Part shown: in pieces, positions 49,268 through 60,628 of the stretch | Layout: each line of letters opens with the position of its first letter | Position numbering within the stretch: position 1 is the first letter of the stretch | Assembly (NCBI GenBank): GCA_030407315.1 | Contig: JALQPE010002028.1 | Span: forward strand, 186,001-250,000 | Origin: Asparagopsis taxiformis | Lineage: Eukaryota > Rhodophyta > Florideophyceae > Bonnemaisoniales > Bonnemaisoniaceae | Length of the DNA stretch: 64,000 bases | Reading direction: 5' to 3' | Position numbers and translations under genes: made by a program | The notes under the pieces: generated by a model | Told to the model about the DNA's origin: nothing | What the model saw: the letters and a program-made list of their open reading frames with translations, nothing else | The model's database searches: none

Positions 49268-50092
49268 TCAGGTAATTGGAGCAAGTGTCGTCGGTACCAC
49301 AAGAGCCTTCTCCACCCCAATCTCCTCCGACACACCCTTGTTCACCATGTCAGCAATCTGCAGCACTCGCCGCTTCGTCTCCCGGTCACGGCTCTCAAGT
49401 TTCTTCAATACACTCGAAATGTGCATGCTCTGCAGCATAAAAGACTCTACTGCCTCTTGCGAAGTATTTTTCAACTCATCCATGTCCACAAAGTCTGTCA
49501 AACCCGGAATAGACCTAACCTCCGCCAATTCCTCGGCACACATGTCGCCAACCGCCGCGTCAACCTTCTCCCACTGCTGCAACTCCTGCCTATAACTTTC
49601 CACCATAGCCTCCAACTGCAGTTCCCGTTTGCGCAATTCCTGATTGGCTGGATTTTCCCTCCGTTTATTCGCGACCGACTCCGAACTCTTCGCCATCCGT
49701 TCAGCGTGCTCGTCGACAAAGTCCAACATATTCAGCATAGCATCCTCGAATTTCTCACGTTGCTCCCTGCTCGCATCCTTCATCTTGTCATATTCCTCTC
49801 TAAGAATGATATCAATCAAATGCTTCATGCGCACCTCTTGCGGCAGATCGACTTCAACCTGCAAATGCGGCACTGTGCAATTCTTCCGACGCTTGTGACG
49901 CTTGTTCGTGCGCGCATCTTGCGGTGAAGGCGTCTTTTCCTCCGATAGGGGCCGACTTGCCGTGCTAGGTTGGTCGCTTGTTTGCGCAGCTGCAACGTTT
50001 GTCTCGCGGTTCGATGTCGTGGTGAAAACGGTCGGCGCTACCGTACTCGGCCTTCTCTGAAACTGAGACGTTGCCATGGAATGACGCATCAT
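49268..50092 (-). CDS. possible Dsn1/Mis13-like kinetochore protein
   Basis: 274 aa from ATG 50092. The layout fits Dsn1/Mis13 of the MIS12 kinetochore complex: a disordered N-terminus, a basic KRHKRRKN patch (about 63-70), a segment of the form LPQEVRMKHLIDIILREEYDKM (about 83-104), then two long coiled-coil stretches (about 105-190 and 210-260). YRQELQQWEKVD (about 166) recalls the Dsn1 segment with W and Q between helices. No second motif fixes the family, and other coiled-coil proteins could have this shape. It is next to a long gene-poor stretch. Confidence 0.42.
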   Translation of the reverse strand: MMRHSMATSQFQRRPSTVAPTVFTTTSNRETNVAAAQTSDQPSTASRPLSEEKTPSPQDARTNKRHKRRKNCTVPHLQVEVDLPQEVRMKHLIDIILREEYDKMKDASREQREKFEDAMLNMLDFVDEHAERMAKSSESVANKRRENPANQELRKRELQLEAMVESYRQELQQWEKVDAAVGDMCAEELAEVRSIPGLTDFVDMDELKNTSQEAVESFMLQSMHISSVLKKLESRDRETKRRVLQIADMVNKGVSEEIGVEKALVVPTTLAPIT

Positions 50093-50862
50093 GGTTGCAC
50101 AATGTGATGGTAATGGACGCGCCGCCAAGATTGATTTCAAATCGCAATGCGAAAAGCGTTGCAGACCATGCGGCAGGTTGTTATTATCGTTCTGGTGTGC
50201 GCTCTTAGGAGTGAAACCGCTTCAGTGCATTTTGAAATTTGCAACAAGTTTGAATTTGTGTTGACCCACCGGTTCGAAAATAATCCAATGAAAATCGAGC
50301 ACATGGTCTATTTCCATTGGTTTCCACTGACAGGTTTGATGCCGCTCGCCGATCCCGTTGTTCTCTATGTGAGACGCACAATGCGCGTCCCCAGCCTCTT
50401 GCAGTCTCGAGGCACGAAATCGTAACGACTTACGTTCGCATCCGCTAATTCGTATCGTATTTTCAGTTGTTATGTCTACAGCACTTCGAGCCCACGCCTC
50501 TCTCGGATGCTCCGCTCGATCGGTTTCGATGCTGACATAATCGCGGGGAGAACGTAAAGCATCGAGCAGGAAAAAGATTCATAGCACACTCGATACGAAG
50601 GCTATTTGTGTAATGATGCACGCGCGCGTGTAAGCAATTTTTCACGCGGGCTCGAAATGTCTTGAAGGCATTTGGACGATCTTGCATCAATTCAGCTAAT
50701 GTTGTCTGCTGTGGCACATGAGACGCTGAATAATCTCTCGGAACACGTCATTCATAAACCTAGCGGAGGTTACCTTTACCTCATCGACAGATCCCATACA
50801 TCCGAAACCCCTGAACGTCTACTCTCATTTTCTTGCGTGCAACCTATTTAGTTGGTCACGTC

Positions 50863-50894
50863 GAGAGAGAGAGAAAGAGTGAGCGAGTGAGAGA
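50863..50894. repeat. GA-rich tract
   Basis: Interrupted GA repeat with GAGC/GAGT variants in the gene-poor stretch. Confidence 0.75.
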
Positions 50895-53684
50895 TGATCC
50901 AATGGTGGATCGTGTTTCTACAATCGTACACTTCATCAGCGAGTGGTATGTGAAATATCACTGTTTACAGTGCTCTTGCAATGGGACGAAGGTTTATTAT
51001 TATCCACTACGCCCATAGATGCTGTTGTAGGCATATGTATTGTTCGGCGTGTGGAGTGTCTCCTGATAGTGGCCGAAATAGTAGGGCATCACGCGCACAC
51101 TTGATTCCCTCACGGAATCAGTGCGAAGCATCAGCTGTCACAAGCTGCAGGTGTATTGCCCAGTGAGTGGCGAGTAGAAAACGATAATGTAGAACAGCAT
51201 GACTTTACGAGAGCATGTAACTAGCTTGCCCACTCTTCAGGTTGAGATGCACGACAAAGAGCTTACCGTGCATTCAGCTATGCTTCGTCACTATGTCTCA
51301 AGTTTTAACTTGACGAGTAGTACCGTTTGACGATTGAGGTGTGTGTAATTCGCTCCGCTCGGCAGTAGTGTGAAAATAATAGCAACTACACGCTTGCTTG
51401 CCTACATATTGGCAGAATGCAGCGTGTGAAGCACAAATTATCTATCCACGAAAGCGGCTGTAGAAACTGTGCATCGTCGCACAATGCCGACACACGCCTA
51501 TGAACAAGCTTGTTGTTTGAGCCGAATTTAACGGCACGGCGAGTGATACACACAATTACACGACAAATGTGCATCGCTAAGAGAGCTACCTCCTTGGTTA
51601 AGTGTCATTGGCGTCAGGAAGTGATGTAATTGAGTTTCTCGCGCGGCGAGGACATGTGGCCAGAAGGGCAATATGTAATAAGTGTGCACTACTTGCAGGC
51701 GAAGTAGTAACAAGGATAATAGCTGTGTGAAGGTGGCGAAAAGGTGGGGAGTCGTGCCTTTATTGGGTCGGTCGACTGTAATTGAGGTTGTATATGAAAG
51801 AATATGTGCGATGCGCACAGCGACTGATTTCAAAGCGGCGGCGCTTTATGAGAGTGTCACAGGCGGTGTGTTGTTGCGCAACGCGACGGGGATTGGAGAT
51901 GCTTTTTGTCGACTACCAGTAAGCTCAGTTTTATAACGCAAGGGCGCGGCCCGGGCGCTCACGACGCAGCCGATTAGAAGCGGGCGCGCGCGTCTAGATT
52001 AGAAACGGCGGAACATCAACGCGCGCTGTAATCCGTTACATGTGCGGCGTCGGAGTTTAGGACTCGTCTCGTGCCCGAATGGGGACAGATGCAACGGTGA
52101 GTAGGATAGCGAGGCGGCACGGCACGGGCAGAATGATTGAAATTGGCAATTGGGAATACAGAGGGGCGCGCCGCGCTGTGAAATTCAATGTTCCTACAGT
52201 GTAACGCGGCCCATCTTTGGCGTCCAATTGAGATGGATCCAGAAGTTCGGACGCACATCAACATTTTCTTGAACTGGTAGAACACGCTTCGCATGTTCTC
52301 TTTACGGCGGAGCCTGTAGCTGGTTTTATGATGGTGCATTCGGTTGCTGTCATGGCACCCCAGGACGATGTCGGTGACAAATTTCATCCGCCTTGCCCAT
52401 TCCACCATTCGCTCTGGGAATTTGACCATGGGAATACAGCGTCACCATTAATGAATGGTAATGGTGCGTCAAGTAGTTGAACAACTGCGGTCTCTTGTCA
52501 CCTGAGAGTGTATTCTACGCAAGCTACTACGTTATGTTGTAGAGTTTTGTGCTGTTAGACCGACTACAGAGAATGCTAAATTTGATCGCATGACTGGGGA
52601 ATGTGACAAGGCCTTTTGTGAAGAGATATGGAAACTGTTGGGATCGCATTATAATGTGCTTCCAAAGCAATGGAATGAGGACGGAGAAGCACAAAGTTCC
52701 ACCCCCTCGTCGACTTATTGTATACAGTTTGTCAATACAAGGGCTGGATGCAAATTGTGTTGGGTAGAAACAATCAAGGAAGTACAGTACTTGTGTTGTT
52801 GTTGTACGGAGTAAGGTGGCGTGTTACGACGTTACTGTAACCATAGTACATAAACGGTGAGGGCGTGTCCCGATATGGGATGGGCAAAGTTACACGTGGA
52901 GCAAGATTAGTATGCAGTATATGAGAAGATGTAAGAGGGTGAGACATTGAGAAAGGTATTACGCAAAAGTGTTGAAGCAGAGATATGAAGGAGCGGCTGA
53001 ACTGTGGAAGAGATCACTAAGATAGTGCGTGTTTCTGCACCATTACAGCTGGACCAATGGAGGCAGTTATTCTGGTGCGATAACAAACCAAGCGAGAATA
53101 ATTGCACAGCTACGGCTAGACGCAAGAGCAACACGTTGGGGATGACATTACAGTTGTGCGACTGCGCTCCAACGGAATGGCGAGCGGAATTGTGAAGACG
53201 GTACGTTTATACTTTGAAAAAAAACGCTTTGTATATGGGGCTAGGCTATGCTGCCAGTGTCAAGGAAAATATCTGGAGAGTCGCGATGTGTTTTCATCAA
53301 CGTGGCTGTCGTTGATAGCGTCGGGCAAACGTACATGATTATACGAGTATAGCATCGGATTTGGACAGTACTGCCTGAACGATGGTGTGTTACAATGGAG
53401 CAAATGTTTGAGAAGGTACTATGTTGTGGAGAAGATATTGTTGGAAAGTTGCTCGCGATGAGGGCGGCGTGACGGAGAAGGCTATATGCTAGTCGTGTGA
53501 GTGGAGTTGAAATCATAGATGTGTGCAGTGGGGGGTGGTGGTGTCGGGGACGAATGGTGGGGTGTGCACGAGAGATTAATCGGTGGCAAACGGGTGGGTG
53601 GGATTGGATTGAGGTGTGTTGCTGTGCAATGATGCAACGTAAAGAGGATGTTGGCAGACGCGGAGGGTAGGACGCAAGGCAAGC

Positions 53685-53697
53685 GTGTGTGTGTGTG
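53685..53697. repeat. (GT)6 tract
   Basis: Short GT repeat followed by a G run; could adopt Z-DNA, but is short. Confidence 0.75.
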
Positions 53698-54300
53698 GGG
53701 GTGCGTGCGCGGCGACGGCGGCAGACAGGGGGCGGACGATGAGCACGGGTCGGACCGCGGGGCGGGAGAGTGGACCGACAGAAGGCAAGTGTAAAGTAGT
53801 GTTTTTAAGCAATGGTCCATATGGGAGGGCACGTCTTTGGGCCTACGGAGCGTCGGAGATCGGAGTGCGTCACACGATTCGTGGCCATGCCTAAATTTAC
53901 TCATCTCCCCTGTACGCCACGATCCCCATAAATTCCCAGAAACAATGCTGCCAACGGGACATCCACGGCAACGCGCCACACCGGATGTACACACTTTGTC
54001 AGCAATTCCGCCTCGCTGATGGCCGCGTGACATGACGTGACACCTCGAGAGAAATATACTATCACACATCACATTTGCGTGGTGCTGTCTGTATCAACGG
54101 TTCCCCTGCCATGTGCAAGCTTGCCATTCTTCAAGTCCCTCCCATCAACATCCAGCTATCCTGCCGCGCAACAATTCAACTCGCTGCGTCATATCCATAC
54201 ATCATCTCATCCGCCAGTCAACTCCACTACCCCGTTTGTCTACCCGCCCGCCCGCCCGCTCGCTCGCTCCACTCTATTCCGCCTCATCTCACTCCGCGCA

Positions 54301-55371
54301 ATGGCCACCTCACTCGCACCCTGCAGCACTGACCCAGCAGAAGAGCGCCCCGGCAGTGCCGTCTTCCTTCCGGTAGCCTCCTCGCTGGCTGCCAAACTCG
54401 CCACCGTCACAACCCTTTCATCGACCTCATCCCAATCCACAGATGCTTCCGATACTGCAGATAGACGCTACAGCGATGTGTCCCTGCCCAGTGAACGCGA
54501 TCCCCCGCCAGACCTCCAATGTACCACTCGTCTCCACACTCTGACCTTGCGTCGAATGGACCGCGAACCCGCACCCACTCCGCCCCCGTACACACGCTTC
54601 TCAACAACACTCTCCTCAAACAGCCTCTCCAACCTCGCCGCCGACACCCCGCCGCCCCCCAATCATCGCAAGCGCAGTCTCATCGCCTCCAATGAGGAGG
54701 CCGCACGCTACCACTACTACGGTGTTGGTCCAGAGAACACCACTGGTTATTTCAGCAGCCCCTACTTTGCGCCGCAGCCTACAAGACCGCAACCTATCAG
54801 ACCCATCGTGAACGCTCGTCCCGACAGACGCATTCGCGCCCCAAAGGCCTTTTGGAACTTTCTCACAGGTCGCTCCAGAAGAGAAAAGGACGGCCTGCGC
54901 GCCTCGTCAGATAAATATGTCGAGAGATCCTCCAAACGTGAATGGAGAACCGAAAGTCTCAGGCGTCTGCGCAGGGAAAAGAGTAATGATTTGAGATCAT
55001 CCGCTCCAGCCGCAATCACTGATACACGCGGTATGGGCCGGCGGCCCCGCTCGTCAAATCGTTTGTCATCATCCAGTAATGCCGCCGAACAACCATTACC
55101 GTCCGGTCTGCACGCTCTTTCGGGCGAGTACAGCTTTGGAAAGCTCGAGACGCAGTCGCTTCGAGAGAGACATGCCGCCTCTTTTGTAGATCCGTTATCT
55201 ATCAGGGAGCCAAATTCATTTGCAGCCTATCGGAGACGTCCTTTATTCACCACAGAGGGTTCTTCTGTTAGCTCATCCTCAGACAGAGACGACGATGTCG
55301 CCGCACATGCTCCAGAATTTGTTCATCTGTTCCGTTCGAAAAAGCAACGGTCCACCGCTCACTTCAAGTAA
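54301..55371 (+). CDS. unrecognised disordered basic protein
   Basis: 356 aa from ATG 54301 (the frame extends further upstream only through non-ATG codons). The protein is rich in Ser, Pro and Arg, with Pro-rich stretches (PTPPPYTRF, DTPPPPNHRKRS), a basic RRIRAPKAFWNFLTGRSRREK core (about 177-200) that is the most conserved-looking part, and several RR/KR pairs. No membrane segment, fold or catalytic motif is visible. The third-position C bias and length support a real gene. It is convergent with Derlin. Confidence 0.65.
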   Translation: MATSLAPCSTDPAEERPGSAVFLPVASSLAAKLATVTTLSSTSSQSTDASDTADRRYSDVSLPSERDPPPDLQCTTRLHTLTLRRMDREPAPTPPPYTRFSTTLSSNSLSNLAADTPPPPNHRKRSLIASNEEAARYHYYGVGPENTTGYFSSPYFAPQPTRPQPIRPIVNARPDRRIRAPKAFWNFLTGRSRREKDGLRASSDKYVERSSKREWRTESLRRLRREKSNDLRSSAPAAITDTRGMGRRPRSSNRLSSSSNAAEQPLPSGLHALSGEYSFGKLETQSLRERHAASFVDPLSIREPNSFAAYRRRPLFTTEGSSVSSSSDRDDDVAAHAPEFVHLFRSKKQRSTAHFK

Positions 55372-55733
55372 TGCATGTCACAACTTTCGTGCAATCTCGA
55401 TTCCGTCGCTTGAGATGCGTGCAGCGCTTTGTTCACCATTCCGCCCTATTCTACTTTGATCGGCTGTGGTTGACAAACCCTATTTGCTTATAGTGTAACA
55501 AAACAAGGCTTCCTGCCACCCTTACAATGCTCTTTTCTGCGAGCGTAGTGCCTAAATAAATCGCACGCCTGGAAACCTGGCTCCAGCCGTGCCACCTATT
55601 GACTATACGATGCCGTTGTCTCCTCTTCTAGGTTTCAAACAATTTCAAAAGCTCGCATCCACGCCTCTCGACCGATCAACTAACAGTGTATCAATATTTA
55701 CAACCTTGCATCAACAGGACCAAGCGTTTTGCT
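55372..55733. other. convergent 3' intergenic region
   Basis: 362 bases between two 3' ends. AATAAA near 55555 could be a polyadenylation signal for the plus-strand gene. Nothing else seen. Confidence 0.4.
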
Positions 55734-56486
55734 CTATAGCCGACGAGCAATATGGAGCAACCTCCCCAGTCCCCAACCGCCGCCGCCATTTCCATTTCCG
55801 TTTCCGTTTTGCGCGTTCGCACCCTCGGCATTCGCGTCGTAAGCGCCGTCGTAGTCATCGTTGTTGCCCACGAGCAATTGCAGCGCACGCGGCGTCTTGA
55901 GCAAAACAACGCCCGCCATCACAGGATATACATCGGCCATGTAGTAATACACATGACCCGCAAGCACGCCAAGAAGATCCATTACCGGCGACGAGCCGAG
56001 CACAACGGAGAACACAAGCAACACCCAGGGCAGATATGGAGCGCGAAAGGTGAGCACGCCCAGAAAGTTGACGGCTTGTCGTGAGTTTCGACGCGCCCAC
56101 ACGTAAACCATCATAAACGTCAGACTTGGCCCCAGAAAGTCAATGGAAGTTAGCGGGGACACAATCACCAGCAACGATGCGCCGAAGAGAAGCATGAAGA
56201 GAAAATCTGCCGTGCGGCCGCGGAAAGAGTTTGTTTCAAGCATTTTGCAGTAGCGATATAGGAAGAACATGTGGAATAAGAAGTCTAGACTGAGGTTGCC
56301 GAAGAAGAGAAAGTTTGTGAAAATTCGCCACACATGCGCGTCCCTCAACACAAGCTTCCAGTTGAGGTACAATTTGAGCGGCGTTACAAGCTCCAGGGCG
56401 ACTGCACCTGTGGTTAGAACGGAGAGGGAAACGTACGAGCGTGTTACTGGCGGCATTGCCTTCCACCACTGTTCAATGAGCGACAT
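55734..56486 (-). CDS. Derlin (Der1-like) ERAD membrane protein
   Basis: 250 aa from ATG 56486. Derlins are inactive rhomboid relatives in the ER membrane that form the channel for retrotranslocation of misfolded proteins with p97/Cdc48. Seen: PPVTRSYV near the start, a membrane-embedded VWRIFTNFLFFG, the WARRN motif (the Derlin WR motif), and GHVYYYMADVYP. Six membrane segments fit. The C-terminal Gly/Asn-rich tail (NGNGNGNGGGG) differs from animal Derlins and carries no SHP p97 box that I can see, which may be normal in this lineage. Divergent from the next gene. Confidence 0.92.
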   Translation of the reverse strand: MSLIEQWWKAMPPVTRSYVSLSVLTTGAVALELVTPLKLYLNWKLVLRDAHVWRIFTNFLFFGNLSLDFLFHMFFLYRYCKMLETNSFRGRTADFLFMLLFGASLLVIVSPLTSIDFLGPSLTFMMVYVWARRNSRQAVNFLGVLTFRAPYLPWVLLVFSVVLGSSPVMDLLGVLAGHVYYYMADVYPVMAGVVLLKTPRALQLLVGNNDDYDGAYDANAEGANAQNGNGNGNGGGGWGLGRLLHIARRL

Positions 56487-57074
56487 GACGGAACAATCGT
56501 AATTGTTTCAGACTAAAAGTGAGAGTTGAGATTATGACGTGATGGATCGATAGTTTCACGGTGCAAATGTGTGTGAAGGAAGGCAGACGTTGACAAGTTT
56601 GAGTTGAACGTTGCGAGTGCAAGGGAGAGATAGAAAGCCGGACTTGGACAGGATTCTCACTCGCAAAACCAAAACCAAATGTGTCGTCAATCACTTGCAC
56701 AGCATCCAAGCAAATCATGTTGCCAGACAGTATTTTGCTGAAATTTATCGACTGTTAAGGGATGGGATATTCAGAGGATACCAAGACACTATGTACGTTA
56801 TTCGCACGTTGATTTGAATTTGGGCGATATTTCATCCAGTGAGAGGCGATCTCACGGGATACTGAATTAAATGTCCATCCACCTCAAGGCTATTAGCATT
56901 GCGACAGAGGGATGGTATGGAAGGGTTTCTTGAACGCTTTGACTGATCACCTCCCAGGTTGTCGCTTTATATCTCCCAACCAAACCAAGACCTGTTGCTA
57001 CTCGTCCGATCACATCATCTCCTGTTTCAACTTGGTTGTCTAATCTGACGGGCCTCGCAGATGCGTTCCGCCTC
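56487..57074. promoter_or_regulatory. divergent promoter region Derlin / large unknown
   Basis: 588 bases. I see no TATA box in a good position and no RNA gene. Short frames have no coding character. Confidence 0.35.
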
Positions 57075-59000
57075 ATGCATTGCAACTGCGGACCTGTCTT
57101 CGTCTCCTCGGTAGCGCTGCACAACTTTTCGCAACACAAGCAAAATCACTATGGTGCCCAATTGACGGTCCCATTAAGACGTGTCTCGGCGGGTGTGGTC
57201 AAAGTCTCGAAGCGTACCGTTCGAGCTTGCCAGCATAGCGGAGAGGAAAATGCGAACAAGACAAGTTTAACCGATCCTGCAACACCTTCTCATTTTGAGT
57301 CGGATGCAAATCTCAACCAGCAACAGCAACTTGAACCGTCAGAAAGTCCCAATAGCCATCAATCCAAGAAGAGTGGAGGTTTTGGGCTCATGCTTGAGGA
57401 TATAGCGAATATTCGTTCCTTTTTTTCTCAGTTTATGAAACCACGTAGTACATCAGCAAATGCTAGTCTCACCAACACATCTCAAGAAAATGAGTCATCC
57501 GATGAGCGTGCACAAGCTTCAAATGAAATGACTTATGATTCACAATGGCCGTCATCGACAAGAAATCCCGTAGAACCAAGCGATGGTAAAGCTTCCGATT
57601 CACCGACAGAAGTGAAGAGTCGCATCGGAAATCGGATTGTTGAAAACTATGTAGCTGCTCGAGGTGCTGTAGAGCGTGCATGGGAAACAGCATCAATAGC
57701 CGCGCAATCAGCGTTGAATGTAATCGCGAGTGTCGCGGGGGGCACCGTAAACGCTCTCAGGGCAGGCAGTGAGCGCTTTTCGGGACTTGGTTTGAATAAG
57801 GCAAAGGGGGCAATCAGCGAAGCACTGCGATTAAACTCGAGTAACACATGGTCTCCGTTGGATGCATTTGATTGGCAAGCTGTCAAGGGAAGTACGCCTG
57901 AGGAAACTCGTCAGTTGCAGCAGGCGAGTCGGAGGCAACGTATATTGAATATTGCTTCGCAATTGCGTGGGACAAGCAGCTCGCTGTTGGGGAAATTATG
58001 GTTGGCGACTACTGCAGGAATCAAAGGCTTTGCTACTATTGCGGAAGCTACTGCGCCAAAACTTGTCGGAAAGGCACATGCGTTGGGGTCTGCTGCCATT
58101 GATGATGCTTTGAACGCTAGAGGTGCGAATGATGTTTCCGAAACAGTTTCTACAACTTTTATGACTGACAAAGCACAATATCGCCATTCTGGACAAAGCA
58201 AAATTACAAAAGTTGGGCGTGGTTACTCGACACGGAAAAGGCCAAGGGCGTCAAGATTGGTCGTGAATGACGTTGATTCAGACTATAACACGGAACGTGA
58301 GCAATTAAGAAATGAAGTTTCCTTACGCAACGCACAAGGCATTTGGGCTGAAACGGAGATTTCCGAAAGTTCGGACAGGTTATCTTCGTTTTCTTCGGGA
58401 GCCAAGTCCACCAACCCGACATCTTCTCCGTTAGGAGCAGGTTCTATTATCACAGGTGCAGCATTAGTGGGAGCTGGTGCTCTTGTATCTACTGCAGTTG
58501 GAGCATCAATTTCAACTATTGTGACTTGTTCGGCACTGGCGGCTACAGCGGTTGTAGTTAGCGAGGCGCGAAAATCAGCGTTTAACACGGTCGCACACCA
58601 GAGAGCACAACGATTGTTTCGTCAGAGCAAATCAGTGAGAAGGATGGAAGAAATTATTAGCAATGCTAGTGATGAGTTGTCTCGGCGGAATGATGAATGG
58701 AAAAAGCTGGGAAGGTCGGCTGGATCGGACGGTATAACTAGTTATGATGGAGAATCAGGGCAAAGTCAAGATGATGGGTCATTCACAATTGATTCAGCGG
58801 CGTACAGACTGGAGTCGAGTGAAGCATGGATATTGTCTGTTCCTGTTGTTGGAGAAGTGCTAAAGGTATTGGATGTGGTTGCATTTTCAGTGGAGACGAT
58901 TATGATGCGAGTGTGGGAAAGAGTGAAGCGCATGCAAGTGTCTAAAAGGTCGAAGGGGTGGGTGATGTTGAGTTGCTTTGAAAAGAATACAGACAAATAG
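57075..59000 (+). CDS. unrecognised large protein with a transit-like N-terminus
   Basis: 641 aa from ATG 57075. The first ~55 residues have no acidic residue and many Ser/Arg/Lys/Val (VSAGVVKVSKRTVRAC), consistent with a plastid or mitochondrial target signal. A polar Ser/Asn/Gln-rich part covers about 60-190. Helical segments with Ala-rich heptads follow (GAVERAWETASIAAQSA, then AGGTVNALRAG). A hydrophobic Ala/Gly segment (about 460-500: AGSIITGAALVGAGALV and TVGASISTIVT-like) could be two membrane helices. A second hydrophobic stretch lies near 605-625 (AWILSVPVVGEVLKVLDVVAF). I recognise no family. Confidence 0.68.
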   Translation: MHCNCGPVFVSSVALHNFSQHKQNHYGAQLTVPLRRVSAGVVKVSKRTVRACQHSGEENANKTSLTDPATPSHFESDANLNQQQQLEPSESPNSHQSKKSGGFGLMLEDIANIRSFFSQFMKPRSTSANASLTNTSQENESSDERAQASNEMTYDSQWPSSTRNPVEPSDGKASDSPTEVKSRIGNRIVENYVAARGAVERAWETASIAAQSALNVIASVAGGTVNALRAGSERFSGLGLNKAKGAISEALRLNSSNTWSPLDAFDWQAVKGSTPEETRQLQQASRRQRILNIASQLRGTSSSLLGKLWLATTAGIKGFATIAEATAPKLVGKAHALGSAAIDDALNARGANDVSETVSTTFMTDKAQYRHSGQSKITKVGRGYSTRKRPRASRLVVNDVDSDYNTEREQLRNEVSLRNAQGIWAETEISESSDRLSSFSSGAKSTNPTSSPLGAGSIITGAALVGAGALVSTAVGASISTIVTCSALAATAVVVSEARKSAFNTVAHQRAQRLFRQSKSVRRMEEIISNASDELSRRNDEWKKLGRSAGSDGITSYDGESGQSQDDGSFTIDSAAYRLESSEAWILSVPVVGEVLKVLDVVAFSVETIMMRVWERVKRMQVSKRSKGWVMLSCFEKNTDK

Positions 59001-59792
59001 ATAGGCAAGTCTTTAAGTTTGAGGAAGCAGGAATGATGCATAAATTTGAAGGCGGGGAGGATGTTTGGAGAGTGTCACGGTGCAATTGAACAAGTTTTGG
59101 GATGCACAGGATGGCACCATCTGGCGGTGCAAGAGCTGTGTGTTATCGGTGGTAATCGATTGTGTGTCACGGCGCGATTCGTAAGTAGACGAGTTAGCGA
59201 TATATGGATTTGTCTCAATTGCTCGAGTTTGGCTGAGATGTGCACGTGCAAGGCATGATGCAAAAGCGAGTTTGCATGGTGCTCGTGAGGACGCATCGGT
59301 TTGTCATGTTGCGTGTTGTGGATGGAAGATGGACGGCATTTTATTGTTCAACTCATTACATCTATATTTATCACGGGCTCCAGCAACAGGCTCGAGACAA
59401 CACATCATTCCTGTCAGTTGGAAATAATGCGGATACGAACATGATGATTGTGATGGAATGTACCCAAGTCTATTGTAGTGGCACCTGATTAAAATATGAC
59501 ACCTTGTCATCACGGCAATGGCATTCCGACACTGACTCGCCCTGCAAATTAACTGGACGAGGAATCTTTTTAACAGCCAATAAAATCGTGATAACAATCA
59601 TATATGCGTCAGACCTAAATGGTTGATTTTCTACCATCTTTCTTCGCTCGACTCGTGTGCACCGCTGGTGCGTCGGCTGCAGAGCAAAGTGCAGCGCAGC
59701 GCAGCGCAACACAACACAGCGGAAAGCTTCCAGTCATTTTATCTCGCCCCAAGTCTTGTCGACACGAGACGAGTCGTGTGCGCGCAAGCACC
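59001..59792. other. intergenic region and leader upstream of the GTPase
   Basis: 792 bases. The last 170 bases are open in the GTPase frame from ATG 59619, but they carry a GCAGC repeat (59691-59707) and look like leader sequence. The rest has no coding character. Confidence 0.35.
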
Positions 59793-60515
59793 ATGTCCGC
59801 AAGCGCGGCTGCGGGAGCGGCAGCAACAGCAGCGGCGGTAGCGGGCGAGAGGGGAAACACACCGGACGAAGGCAATGAAGCAAAGGGAAAGCAAGTGGGA
59901 GTGTCACCGACGGCGGGGCGAATATCGCGCTCCAAGGGGCCGGCCAATCTGCAGCTCAAGGTCGGCATGCTGGGCGACTCGTATGTAGGCAAGACGTCGC
60001 TGATGGTCAAGTACGTCGAGAACAAGTTTGAAGAGGATTATATCCAAACGTTGGGCATCAACTTTATGGAGAAAATCATTTCATTGCGCGAACGCACGGT
60101 GACGTTTACGATTTTCGACCTTGGCGGGGGCGAAAATGAATTCAATCAAATGATACCGCTGGTTTGTGCGGATGCTGCGGCGATTCTGTTCATGTTTGAT
60201 CTGACGCGTCGCGTGACTCTGCAGAGTATTAAGGAGTGGTTTCGACAGGCGCGTGGTTTTAATCAGATGTTTATCCCGTTTTTGGTGGGAACCAAGTTTG
60301 ATGTGTTTGCAGGTCTGAGCATGGACAAGCAACGAGATACGATAGCTCATGCGAGAACGTTTGCTAAGGCGATGAAATGTCCGCTGATCTTCACGTCGTC
60401 GTCTCATTCGATCAATGTGCAAAAGCTATTCAAAGTTGTGCTGAGCAAGCGGTTTAATCTCAAGTGTAATGTGCCGGCGATGTCCAACGTGGGCGAACCG
60501 ATATTGGAGTATTGA
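59793..60515 (+). CDS. Spg1/Tem1-type Ras-like GTPase
   Basis: 240 aa from ATG 59793 (AAGCACCATG). An in-frame ATG at 59619 would add 58 residues of low-complexity sequence. Spg1/Tem1 GTPases start septation or mitotic exit in fungi; plants have SGP relatives. G1 is GDSYVGKTS (61-69). The usual switch II WDLGGQxxF is FDLGGGENEFNQM (108-120): the Gln position is Gly and one residue is inserted. G4 is GTKFDVF (166-172), typical of this group. The C-terminus has no CAAX box, as in Spg1. The first ~50 residues are Ala-rich and disordered. Confidence 0.9.
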   Translation: MSASAAAGAAATAAAVAGERGNTPDEGNEAKGKQVGVSPTAGRISRSKGPANLQLKVGMLGDSYVGKTSLMVKYVENKFEEDYIQTLGINFMEKIISLRERTVTFTIFDLGGGENEFNQMIPLVCADAAAILFMFDLTRRVTLQSIKEWFRQARGFNQMFIPFLVGTKFDVFAGLSMDKQRDTIAHARTFAKAMKCPLIFTSSSHSINVQKLFKVVLSKRFNLKCNVPAMSNVGEPILEY

Positions 60516-60628
60516 TGCAGTTTGTACAGGTGATGCAATAGAGGGGTGCGGCGGGAGAGCGAAGAAACAAATGAGTTTGGTAACAAGTCGTGTGAGAGGC
60601 GCGCGACTCGCACTTGTGTATATAATTT

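Larger units (their letters stand above)
50093..54300. other. 4.2 kb gene-poor region
   Basis: By far the longest gap in the window. Frames are short (at most about 196 codons) and overlap on both strands without family resemblance. Contents seen: a GA-rich tract, a (GT)6 tract, an 8-bp inverted repeat at 52443-52466, and a G-rich 53680-53770. The base composition is ordinary, not AT-rich. A 92-codon frame at 50147 has a hydrophobic N-terminus but nothing else. A long noncoding RNA, origin or centromere-type element cannot be told apart from plain spacer. Confidence 0.4.

Noticed and set aside
50147..50425. 92-codon plus-strand frame with a hydrophobic N-terminus
   Set aside because: It stands alone, with no family, and sits 54 bases from the start of a divergent gene; chance open frame is likely.
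52443..52466. Inverted repeat CACCATTA...TAATGGTG
   Set aside because: The 8-bp stem is common by chance, and no T-run or gene end is near.
59619..59792. N-terminal extension of the GTPase from the earlier ATG
   Set aside because: It covers a GCAGC repeat and unlike-coding sequence, and ATG 59793 has a better context; not excluded.
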